DNA of 64,000 bases from Jackrogersella multiformis (taxonomy: Eukaryota > Ascomycota > Sordariomycetes > Xylariales > Hypoxylaceae), in contig CADCXD010000005.1 of NCBI GenBank assembly GCA_902806575.1, positions 1,550,001-1,614,000 of the forward strand, read 5' to 3'. Both the position numbers and the translations under genes were made by a program. This document shows, piece after piece, positions 45,737 to 56,646 of this stretch. The notes under the pieces are model-generated. The model did no database searches, had not been told where the DNA came from, and was given only the letters and a program-made list of their open reading frames with translations. How positions within the stretch are numbered: position 1 is the stretch's first letter; each line of letters starts with the position of its first letter.

Positions 45737-47007
45737 CCTAGAAGAGTCCAATACGAAGCAAGAGGATGCCCTTTTTCGGGAGGATAGCAAGAGTATGAAG
45801 GTAGACGGACCAATGGCCGAACCGCCGGTTCAAGGAATCAGAGATCACGAGAGAAACAACTCAGTGTATGTCAGATCAGACCAAAGCAGAGAGTTTCCGA
45901 GATCGACGTCACAATGAATCAAGCAAAGAAACTTAATAGCAAATGGCGAGAATGAAAAAGAGAAGTCATTCCTATGCGGAAGGATGAAGGCCTGACGCGA
46001 ATGTTGCCCGAGCGGCTGAATCGATGTCACACGCGATAAAACATCTTGCGATACTCTCTCCGAGAGGGCGTAACCCTCCAGGGATCCCATTTACAGAGCT
46101 GGCAAAACTGGCCAGACTGATACTCAGCTAGGCTCCAACCTCCGTGATCTAACAGGATGTCTAGCCATTCTAGATGTCGGTCCATTGGATGGTGGCGTAT
46201 AGCGTGCAGCAGCTGAACTCGAAGACCCCATTTTGGTGAGAGTACGCCGGCGCGTGCCAAGAAATCTACCAATCCCCGATCAATGCTTAGCGAGTATTAA
46301 ACCTATGAGCAGGCTTACCTATTGACAAATTTGAAGTTTTCTGCCGGGGACGAAGTTATCGTTATTCAAAAGTGACACACACAAAAAGGGTAGGTACTCA
46401 TATGAGGGTGATGTTAAATGTTAATTGTTAAATTATAAATGAGATCCGGGAAGTCCTCCCACGCTATTACCCCCTCAGGACTTTACCTACTACCTAGGTA
46501 GCTACCTAGGAAGCTACGATAGGTGGTAGACCTAGGTACGTAGGTAGATCTATAGTGGGCATGATATAGGTACCTAGTTCAACACCCGCAATTGCGACAG
46601 GAGCAGGGGCCCCCAGCTACTCCTTTGGAAGTTTTACATAGGACATCCGCCCTACACTCGCCTACATCACTAAAGAGATGAATCCCGAACCAGCGAACTT
46701 TAAGAAATACTTACCTACTAGTTCCGAAAAATATTAATGAGTTAGCGTGTGGCAACTTTGTACGAAAGTCCAACAAACCTCTTCTGGAAATAATACGCCC
46801 AATAAAGTCGACAACTCACGAGGTAGAATAGGGGCCCTTCATGATTAGTCACCCAACACGTTCACTTTCTACATAGCACAACCTACGTAAGCAAGCAAAG
46901 ATGTAACAGCAGCATGGTTTCTCGGAAGATGACTCGTCTTTAAAAATACCAAATATAAATACTAGGTACCTAGGTAGGCAACATCAACAAACATACAGAT
47001 ACCTCTT
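45737..47007. other. Intergenic with a minus-strand open stretch
   Basis: Upstream of the WW gene, so its promoter and leader are here. At 46027-46272 on the minus strand there is an open stretch with fair protein character (residues QLLHAIRHHPMDRH, then WLDILLDHGGWSL) but no ATG, only a TTG. It may be a gene fragment or 5' leader. TACCTAGGTA motif copies cluster at 46485-46540 and 46575. Confidence 0.45.
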
Positions 47008-47697
47008 TCACAGTAACTTCGATTCCTTCCTCGGCCATGGCCACCAGCCTTCCATGGGCATAGTGTCGTAAATAGTATTGTATGCTTCCTCCGGGTTCTC
47101 GTCGTTATATTCATAGAGGAGCTCTTCTGCGCAATTGATATAAGCAGTTGCATAGTGCACATTCTTAACGGAGAGTTTCTCAAGCCGGATCCCGGCCAAG
47201 ACCTTCTTGCTCGCGGCTGCGATCTGGAGGTGGGCGACCCATCGTGGCGGGCTTTCTTTTAAGTCGCGCAGAAAGTAATGGCGCGTCCAGATCAATTCCA
47301 TTTCCCAGAAATTATCATCCTGCATTGTTCCCTGTGGGTTGTAAACTCGATCAGTCCTGGTAATAAAGCCGTGCTCCCAGTCGACGTTTTCTGTCGTCCA
47401 GTTGAGACCTTCGCGCATAAGTTCCGCTATGTTATTACACTTGAAAAAGAGCTGGCCGAGCCATCGTTCTGCTCGAGGAATGTTGATTATGTCGGAGTGG
47501 AGATATAGGTTTATAGCTGGCTTCATACCGCTCTCCAGGTAAAATCTCCCTTGTGTTGGTGATCGCGGTATTCTATAGGGGTTGTCCCGTAACTGTGCAT
47601 ATAGATGGTCATGTTTAGGATGTGAAGCCTTCTCATGCGAGGGTGTACCCCTAAGCATATTTTCTATTGCCGTCAGAAAATGATATACGTAGGACAT
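47008..47697 (-). CDS. Conserved-looking hypothetical protein, 229 residues
   Basis: A single exon from ATG 47697. The protein is mixed, moderately charged and rich in Trp and Tyr, with segments such as INIPRAERWLGQLFFKCNN, WTTENVDWEHGF, DDNFWEMELIWTRHYFLRD and a C-terminal helix AYINCAEELLYEYNDENPEE. There is no signal peptide or membrane span. Several W/Y/H/E residues suggest a folded domain, but I do not recognise the family. It is flanked by gene-poor AT-rich DNA on the right and by the WW gene on the left. Confidence 0.65.
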   Translation of the reverse strand: MSYVYHFLTAIENMLRGTPSHEKASHPKHDHLYAQLRDNPYRIPRSPTQGRFYLESGMKPAINLYLHSDIINIPRAERWLGQLFFKCNNIAELMREGLNWTTENVDWEHGFITRTDRVYNPQGTMQDDNFWEMELIWTRHYFLRDLKESPPRWVAHLQIAAASKKVLAGIRLEKLSVKNVHYATAYINCAEELLYEYNDENPEEAYNTIYDTMPMEGWWPWPRKESKLL

Positions 47698-48939
47698 AAC
47701 TGCTGTGTTGAGATTGAAGTGTGTTGATTTTATCTTGGTACTATTATGACGATGATTATGCGGAAGTTAGGACCAAAACCATCAGGCAATACCTACCTCC
47801 TAGGTGGTCTTGTATTAATTCGATTCTCTAATGGAGAAAACTTTCCTTAATAATGGTTTGAACTAAGTATGATAGTAGGTTATTACACTTGGAATCTGAA
47901 CTGTATTCTCAATTAGAAAAGGTTTGCTATTAACTTAAGAGACGCCATAGACAAAAAAAAAAAAAAGGGGGGGGGGGCAATTACCTCCCACTGATAAATA
48001 CACGAAAAGTTATTTTAGAGGAAAAATGATTTCACCTTAGTCCCGAGGTCTTTGATAGTAAAATAAACTTTAATCTACTTAAAAAGCTTTCCTATTTGAA
48101 TTACAAAATCATATACTTTACCTAGGTACCTACTTAGGTAGCTAGGTAGGTAGATATACTTCACCATTCAGGGGAACAGCTCCTAGCCATACCTTTATTC
48201 CTTCTTCGTATATGTAAACTTATAATTGAATTTATGCTACTAAATGAACTTTACCTCCTTAAGAAAATACCATTCAATAGTAATACTTACGCTGAGATGA
48301 CTAGCTCTTGCTTGAAATATTATTCTACTTATAAAGTATTTTACCACAATTTCTACTCTTAGATTGTCATCATAAAAGGCTATAAGATAAGGTTTCTCCC
48401 TAGATATTAAGCCTTTGAAAAGTTAGGGGTTAGTATAGTTACAATTTGGTCTGTTACTTACCCACTAGTCTATCATCCTGTTATGCCCCTTTTTCTATTA
48501 TGTCCTTGGGTTAATTCTTGATCTTGATCTTGATTATCTTCTCCTCTTCTCACGTAGTCTCTTCTTATCACATATATTTTTCATATTATTCATAGGTACC
48601 ATTCACCACCTTCCGCATATCAACCAATTATCCGCCTTTCCGAGATACCACAACCACCAGTAGTTAATAGTTGGTACCAAATGAGCCATGCCTTTGTGCT
48701 TTGTTGGTACCTAAATGTAACCACCCCTTGCAGCAACGTTCAGATATTCAAGTCGTGCAACCTAACACCTTATGATTTTCCAAAGGACACGCGTCTAAGT
48801 CTCTCGTTCTTAGTGCTGATTAATACCAACATTGATTGTTTTACTCTTCCTTACATAGCCTCGGGTTTTCTTTCAGAAACTTCTAAAGTTATCTCTCCCT
48901 AGGTACTCCCTTATCAGATTAGCAGCTCGATTTACAAGT
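47698..48939. other. AT-rich gene-poor DNA
   Basis: Very AT-rich, with TACCTAGGTA motifs near 48121-48150. Only short ORFs occur: the one at 48681-48902 starts with ATG but has no recognisable domain. Confidence 0.5.
47953..47977 (+). repeat. A14-G11 homopolymer junction
   Basis: Fourteen A directly followed by eleven G. Such long runs are prone to slippage and to read errors; see findings. Confidence 0.9.
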
Positions 48940-49077
48940 ATGGAAGGTAGTGTTGTTCTAACTGGAGCCAACGGATCCTTTGCCGTCCACGTTGTAGAGT
49001 ACCTACTGAAGAAATATCCTCAATACACCGCGGTCCTCGCCGTCAGAGATGCCTCGCAGAGACTGGCAAGATTGTAG
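48940..49077 (+). pseudogene. Truncated NAD(P)-binding short-chain dehydrogenase N-terminus
   Basis: ATG 48940 opens 45 codons then TAG at 49075. The peptide starts as an SDR/KR Rossmann fold: a beta strand SVVLTGANGSFA (TGxxG nucleotide motif; the second conserved Gly of TGxxGxxG is Ala), a helix VVEYLLKKY and a second strand AVLAVRDAS. Functional SDRs are at least 250 residues. The rest here is absent: downstream DNA has stops in all frames and no catalytic YxxxK. It is therefore a remnant (relic of a gene, or a fragment moved here). Its family is likely, its exact parent unknown. Confidence 0.75.
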
Positions 49078-52000
49078 ACATTCTTTTACTAACCCTTCCT
49101 ATCACGAAGGAAAAAAGCGGATTGAAAGATGCTTTCGACTAGACTTCAAGCCACCAGTATGTTGTGCCAACGTTATGTTTAACTCTACAATGGCAGGATG
49201 AGCCATACGCTTACATATAGCCCAGTGAAGATGGATTCTCATTAGAACACTTATTTCTTTTTGTCAACTCCCAGTTAATAATTATTGGGATCATCTATTG
49301 CCTAGGAACATTCCATATGTTTAGGAGCGAAATATGTAGTTTGGCGTTTTTTTATAAGATACGATAAAATCCCTTTGAAGAACCTTGACCAACGTACGTA
49401 TGACCCCCTGACAGTCGCATCTTACGCAGACACAGTAAGCCAATCAAAGCATCGAGAGTTTCCCGTTTTGGTATCCATCTTGGACTACCACTAGTAGGAG
49501 CTGTTCCTTACTTTCATATTAAAGTGTAATATGACATGGGGGTAAAATATTCCTCGTACCTGCACTATATGGTAGTTACCTATCTCTTGAATACCTACTA
49601 GAGAATGCTGATACTAACTGCTTAGCATAGGCAGTTGCGTAATTTCATAAACTACCTAGGTATCAACTAATCTAAATGGTCTATGAAAGAGATCAATTGA
49701 ATTCTACCTCAGTTCTCGTATAAATCCGATACGTGAATCCAAGTATAGTCATATGACGGAAATAAAGCGAGTTATTTAACTCTCGGCACCATGAGGATTC
49801 GGAGGTTGAGCTGTGATGAACAATGGGTGACTGATATCACAGAAGCTATTAAGACATTGGAGATACTGGGGTAATATAGAAGGAAACATTGAAATCTATC
49901 TAGACAATTAAAAATCCCATCGAGCGAGGTTTTGTCTTAGTTGAAAGTTCCGGAGTTAGCGGGGTTGGCATAAGTCATACCAGTAGGAAGATGATTTAAT
50001 TTCGTGACATGAATGACCAATTCTAGGAAAACCCGAGGGTCTTGGTCTTAAATTTATAGATAACTGTCGGTAGCATACCTTTGGAGGTATGTATATGCAT
50101 TATCTCGAGGTCTGATGGGAGTCATTATGAAAATATGTAAATTGACTAATGGCGGGGGAGATTCTGACAAAAGCTGGCAGGCTGAGTTAAGGGGTTGTTC
50201 GATTGACCCGCTGGTGAAAATGCACCAATACTATGCTTATTTTTGTCTTGGGTCGCCTAATAGCCTTTATTATTCGGCCAATCGTGATGCTTATCACGGA
50301 AGTTGCGGATGAGATTTTATTTCCGTAGTTCGTGAGCACCTCTGCTATCTACACAATTGTACTGCGACGTGTCAGATTCTTATGCCAATGACGACAGAAG
50401 ACCCAGTTGTTTCTGCAGTCTGGGGGAGATCTCTACTGAATCTTTCGTAGGAAATGATCTCGGGGCTATCAAGATCGCGGGGTGGGCGTGGTCGACCGAT
50501 GGTCATAGTGTGATTGTAAGCAGAAGGTCTGAAAATATACAGGTAGAGTATTATTGCTACCGGACCAAGAGCCTTTTATTCGTGTGCCGATGCACGAAGC
50601 ACGAGCTGAGAATTTAATAACCCTGCATAAAGCCCACTTAGGTAAGACACTGACGTCAAGGAGCTTACGATTCAAATAAAAAGGAGATTTTATAAGGGTC
50701 TGTTTTATGTGTCCTGCATGCTCGACAACCTAGGTTGGTATCTAGGTATGCTTGATGGCGTAGTTGGCGTTCATATTGATAACCCAATGGTGAAATACAA
50801 ATCGCGCGTTGCTCTAACACCGACGAAAATCGAAAGATCAAGACCACCACAAAAATATATCAGCTTTTTACCGCATCTTACAGCTGCATCCTGCCGATCA
50901 GGCTCGCGGGGGGCTACATACCTTAGGTACCTAGATACCTTGTAATAAGGGGTAAAAGCCAGCTACGGTTGGACGGTAGTTATATGCGCTACCTATCACC
51001 GTCGGTACGTCTTTTTCTGTGGAGCCTCGGGCTCCCTGGATTGGCCTAGACTAGAGGCTTTATTGCATGGATGTTGTCTCATTAGGCTGCTTGGCTAGGT
51101 ACCTAGGTGAATTAACCAATCATACCTATGCTGGATAGGTACTGTTGTGAAAGCGGCGTACATGAATCACGACGAATAAAAATAGAATCCGAGGCGTGTT
51201 CCCGCTGGTCCGCTCTTCTCCCTTTCCACTCCCGATAATATGTACCCAGGTAAGGGGGATATGTACTACTTAAGTATATAGGTATGTAATGGCAGTGATA
51301 TCCAAGGCTATTCAGGTACGAAGTATTTACATATGACAGCCCCACAACCCCTGTACACTACATATTGATAAGAGCTGCTAGGGGCAGACAGTATAAACTC
51401 CTATAAATGTTAACTGTGTGAATCAAAACGAAACAAGCTTGTATTGATAACTGATAGATATGTGATAATGTTTTATTTCTATCTTTTACAACTTCTGCAA
51501 TGGACTTTTATAAACATCCTCGAGACTTTGAATTTAGAGTATTCAATCATACCTCGTATAAGTACCTATGATTATATTCCTAAAGCTCAATGGCAAAAGC
51601 TGAGGCTTATGACGACATTGTAGCGGAATGAATGAGTTTTAGTTTGCAAGCTCCGTTGCCCCCGTTGGAAGAGTTGACGGCTTAATTGGTTAATGCATAG
51701 GTGGGTGTGGGGGTTATTTATTTTAGTCTTAGCAACCTTGGAAACCATCTGAGTATTTCACATATTATTTCTATCAACGGTCAAAATATCACTTAATAAT
51801 GGAAATACCATAAATAAAATGAAAGGACTCCATTGTGCAATTCCTATGAATATAATTGGCCACCTGAATGGATATCTTTTAATCTGTATAATGTTTTGTA
51901 CACACACACATACACACATACAGTACGTGGAATTGATACAGCAACTGTGGATGATTTATCAATGATGGGCCTCTAAAAGATGGTACCCCCATTCAATTAT

Positions 52001-52765
52001 AGTGAGTACGAAGCACTAGCTACATGCCTAGGTAGTAGTTAGTTAGCGTAGACACTTCCTAAGCTGCCAAGGTTGCTGCTTCGACGCTTCCCTTGTGGCT
52101 AAGACTGCTAAGTTGCGGGTTGCCCCTATCAAAATTTAAACAAAGCTGATTTGGTCTATGTGGGTCTTGACTTCGCGTCATGTTTAAATCTTGAATGCAT
52201 CGAAGATCTTCTCCTGAAATACAACAACCAACTCTTCTTAAGGTCTGGTAGTACGGTAGTGCACTACAGTATTCGTTCATTTTCCCACGTACATACATAC
52301 ACACATACATACATACATACATACATACACACCTACACTATTTCCAATCTTTTTTAAATCCCCAAACTTCTATTACAGATCTTCAATCTTCCCCGACTTC
52401 GATCCATGTTATCGCTAACTTAGGATCATCCCCAAAGCCTACACCAGATCTTGACCACTTTATTGTGTGCTCTATTAGATCTACCTCAGCAAACAAATAT
52501 TCAGCGACCTCAACATTCGTTACTTTTCTTCTTCTTCCCTTTCCCCTCCGCTCCGGTCCTACCTACTTGGGTAAGGTACTCAGACACCTCAAGCAACATT
52601 TTGAGTCTCATCTTTAATCTCTTGGTTTTTGGATTGAGGCTTGTTGGTTATCTAATGTTGGTGGTTCACTGTATCGATTTCTGGCGATAGCTTGCGATTT
52701 TTATATTCAGAGACAAGAATCCTATTTGCCTAGCAGCTCAAGCTCAACATACACTTATATTCATC
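49078..52765. other. 3.7-kb gene-poor, AT-rich DNA
   Basis: No supported gene. ORFs of 60-86 codons (e.g. 50357-50617) have no recognisable domain and often start without ATG. It shows short tandem repeats, including CA/CACAT runs near 51901-51922, and leads into the MscS promoter and leader. Confidence 0.5.
52289..52331 (+). repeat. (ACAT)n microsatellite
   Basis: About ten ACAT/ATAC units with short CACA interruptions, upstream of the MscS gene. Direct sequence observation. Confidence 0.85.
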
Positions 52766-55370
52766 ATGGCTTACGGAGTTGATCATAACGAATTCGACGA
52801 GAAAGCCTCACCCACGCTCACCCACGCCCCCACCGTCTCGGATACTGCAGGAGATTCGGATAAATTTAATGAGAAGTTCCCTCCAGGGTCGTCCTCGTCG
52901 CGACATCTACAGGTTCCTCTCGAATCGGGTCACATACCGACGGATCAAGGATTCCTATCGAAAACGGAATCTAGGAGCCATGCAACTAGACTAGTCGACG
53001 ATCTCACGCTCTTCCAAGCAGAGCAGGCTATTACCACTCGAGAATCAGCCGAGCTTCGTCGTGCCCATTCTAAGTCACGAAGCCATGAGCCGATAGTAAA
53101 GGAGGACGTGTTTAACCAACAGAACCAGACCCCTACTATCAACTTGACTCCCGAGCCTCCACACCAGCTAAACAAGGTCTTTCGGGGAATAAAAAGTCTG
53201 CCTCGGATATTTCGATATTTCTTGTATAGCTTGCCTATCACAGCTATCTTGTTAATCCCGGTATTGCTTGGGAGCCTTCTACCCAAAGAACAGCAGGCTG
53301 CTATTGGTGGCCCCGGAGGCGTCCAGCTAGAGTGGTTTGGTATTTGGCTCGAAGTCGTATGGCTATCATTATGGGCAGCTAGAATTGTCACCACCATTAT
53401 GCCGTTTACCCTGACCATTTTTGCTAAGATCCTAGGCTCAGGGAATTCTAAGAAATGGGGAGAGTTTGGACGTCAGCTAGAATTGCCCGGTGCTCTGTTT
53501 CTTTGGATGTTGGCTGTGATAATATCATATTTTCCCATCTTGAATAACCACAAGATACCAGCCCGAGTTCCCGAAGAAGCCGAAAGTCAGTATCCATCGA
53601 TTCAGTGGATCGATATTGTTAACAAAATAGTCATTTCCTGTTTTGTTATGGCTACTTTGAATATTGTCGAGAAGATGTTGATGCAGTGGATTGCGTCTTC
53701 CTTCCATATGCGAACATATTCATCACGCATCGAGACGAATAAGCAGTGTATTGCGTAAGTTCTACTCTATTTTTATTTATTTATCATATATTACTATACA
53801 TTACTAATCGATAGGGAATAGATACCTGGTCCACCTCTACGATCACTCCAAAGATAGACTAGTTACGGAGGCATCGGTTATGAAGGCTCAGGCCTCGGGC
53901 TCTGGAACCAAAACGCCCATAGCTTTGCTTTCGAACAATGCTCGAAATACTATGGCAAAAGTTGGCGATATGGCAAACCGTGTGGCTGGTGATTTCACTG
54001 GGCGTGAAGTCAAGAACAGAAATCATCCGCGAAAAGTCGTCTCCGAACTGCTCCGAACTACCAATTCTGCGCAAGTGCTGGCTAGACGCCTCTTTCGCAC
54101 CTTTGCTAAGCCCGGTTCTGAGGTCTTGACTCCGCCTGACTTGAATCCTGCCTTTCCTACTCAGGAAGATGCGGAGTCTGCGTTTCAGGTATTCGACCGT
54201 GATTTGAATGGGGACGTGTCTATGGAGGAGATGGAAGCATTCTGCGACGAGATTCACCGTGAGAAGAAGGCCATAGCAGCTTCTCTCAAGGACCTCGACT
54301 CCGTTATCAAGAAATTAGATAGGGTGTTCGTTTTTATATGCGCATTCATCTCAATTCTTGTCTTCATATCCATAATCTCGACTAGTACTGCATCCGCATT
54401 GGCTTCTGCCGGTACTGCCGTCTTAGGTCTCGCGTGGGTGCTCCAGGCGACGGCTCAGGAGTTCCTCCAGTCCATCATTTTTGTTTTCGTCAAGCACCCG
54501 TTTGATGTCGGCGACCGCGTCACTATATACGGCAACACCGGATCCCTGATGAGAGGTGACGATTACTACGTGGCTGAGATCTCCTTATTGTTCACCGAAT
54601 TCAAAAAGATGGAGGGCCATATGGTTCAGGCTCCCAACTCAGTCCTCAATACCCTATTCATCCTCAACCACCGACGCAGCGGCCAGCTAGCGGATGTATT
54701 TGAAATTCGAATGAAGTATGGTACCTCGCCGAGCGTTATTAAAGAGCTCGAAGCTCGCATGATGGAGTACGTATTGGACAACAAGCGCGACTTTGCGGCC
54801 AAGATAATCACGGAACTCCGAGGATTCGAGGATGCGTATTGTATGACTGTTAATTTCATCTGCTTCCACAAGACAAGCTTCCAGAACGAGTTGCTCCGTC
54901 TTACTCGTCATAACAAATTTGCTACCGAATTAATGAACCAGATGGTTGCCCTCGGCATCGAGCAGCCTCGGCGACAATTTCAAATTTCCGGGCAAGATTG
55001 GCCCGTCTTCCAGTCCAATATTCAGCCGCCTACATATGATGAACGCCCACCGACTGTAGACCCTGCTATGTTGGCTGCCACCCGTCGACGAGCTAATTCA
55101 CACGCCGCCGAACCCGCGGGAGATATCTACCAAGACGTCTTCGTTTCCCGCAAGGATAGCAACCCAGTCTTAAGCCATCCACCGCCTATACCCGAGGATA
55201 GTGCTGAAGCCAGCGGTGCCCTTTTAGGCAGCAGCTCGCAGTTAGAGAGGATGTCCTCTAACGCTACCGGAGGCGGCCGCAGCAGCCACAAGAATATATT
55301 CCACCGCACCATGACTCTCAGGAAGAGCGCCGATCGTTCCGAGAGAGATAAAGATAGGGATATCGTGTAA
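52766..55370 (+). CDS. EF-hand mechanosensitive ion channel (MscS family)
   Basis: Exons 52766-53754 and 53822-55370 (GTAAGT...AATAG; an earlier AG at 53813-53814 is out of frame and gives a stop) give 845 residues. A disordered N-terminus of about 145 residues, then four hydrophobic spans near residues 150-325, a canonical EF-hand loop at 455-466 (DRDLNGDVSMEE), then the MscS pore helix and beta domain from about residue 500: SASALASAG-like TM3 (TASALASAGTAVLGLAWVLQ) and the HPFDVGDRV motif. This is the architecture of fission yeast Msy1/Msy2, ER channels that regulate Ca2+ and hypo-osmotic survival; the EF hand likely gives Ca2+ control. The C-terminal tail is Ser/Pro-rich. It runs convergently with Sac3. 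Confidence 0.93.
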
Positions 55371-56646
55371 GGAACGACACAACGTCTCGAGCGAGTGTTC
55401 AGCGTAATTAATGATTAATGGCACATGCACATACTTCTTTTTTAAACAGCTCATAGACTGGAATTGGATTACATGGTATAGACCGGCCATATACCCATAT
55501 AGGCTGGACTTGTTAGATAGCGGCGTACACAAAAAGTATTGGATTTTTTATTTGCACATGATCATTTTAGCCTCGCAGACCCACGTAAAGCGTGATGATT
55601 GCACTTATAAGTTGCTTATGTCGTTTTGTAGGCCCGACTCAATACCCTTCGCGGAATTCCGAGACTACCAGAAAAAAGGGTTAAGAACTGACCTTAGGTT
55701 CTTAGGTATTGAACTTACATTTATGACTATTTATTACTGACGAATGACATCCATACCTAGGTAGGATTGGTCTTCCAACCCCCGCCTAGAGAGGATTTGC
55801 TGCGATCATCCGCGCCAACAAGGTGCAGTGTTGGAGGGAATGAATGGTCTTCTAGTCTTGGTCTACCATCAAATTTCCATATCTCGCTAGATTAGATGGT
55901 TACCTACCTACCTAGGTACCTAGGTACCTAGGTACATACACAGTTGGCTAAGAGGTCATCGTGCTATGAAGCCAAGAGGGAACCACTCGTTGGACGGCAG
56001 GCCAGGTAGACAAAGTCATTATGATAAGGGACCTGTAGATCGAAAGTCATAGTCACAGGAGATATCCAGAGGTAGTGAGTAAAGCAGCCCTTATGAACAA
56101 AGCAGGTACCCAGGGTAAATTTGCACAAACAACGAAGAGCTATCGTGACGGCCATATATTCATTTCGCTTTGCATTTTCATTCCGGGCGACTCCTGCCAA
56201 AGTCCTCTCTATGCAAATGTACCTTGAGGGTATCTCGAGTTATAAAAAAAAACACAACAAGTAAATGTAAATGCCGCTGCTGCCGCTGACGCCTGAATTT
56301 TTCGTCGGTGCGGAAAGAAGTGGTTACTAAAAACACACGCAAAGCCAAGAATAAGTAATCCATCGCGATGCCTTTTCGTTGCTTTTCAACGGTCCCCTTA
56401 TAACGCCGATATATGCATCTAAGGGCCCGGTTTCCTTCGGTTTACCCTTCCCCAATTCAGAAATGCCCTTCACGTCTTGTATGCCTCTCCCTTCCTCTCC
56501 TTGACAACTCATCACCAATAGTGTTTGTCGTAACGTATCGTTTGCCAACGACATCCCACAGAGAATGATTTGCTTCTTAACTTATATCCTATCCCATTCC
56601 ACTAGTTCTCCCCTTCGTAGGGGTTTGAATGTACTGATTCAAGGGT
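55371..56646. other. Convergent 3' spacer between MscS and Sac3
   Basis: About 1.3 kb of 3'-to-3' intergenic DNA. It holds the strongest TACCTACCTAGGTA cluster of the right half (listed) and no supported gene; both 3' UTRs fall here. Confidence 0.5.
55901..55935. repeat. TACCTACCTAGGTACCTAGGTA cluster
   Basis: 35 bases with three successive CCTAGG palindromes, self-complementary. Same motif family as the block at 19.9-22.6 kb. Confidence 0.85.

Noticed and set aside
50357..50617. 86-codon ORF in AT-rich DNA
   Set aside because: No ATG in good context and no recognisable family; the block contains many such random ORFs.
52451..52690. 79-codon ORF upstream of the MscS gene
   Set aside because: Begins at TTG and lies in the pyrimidine-rich leader; no domain.
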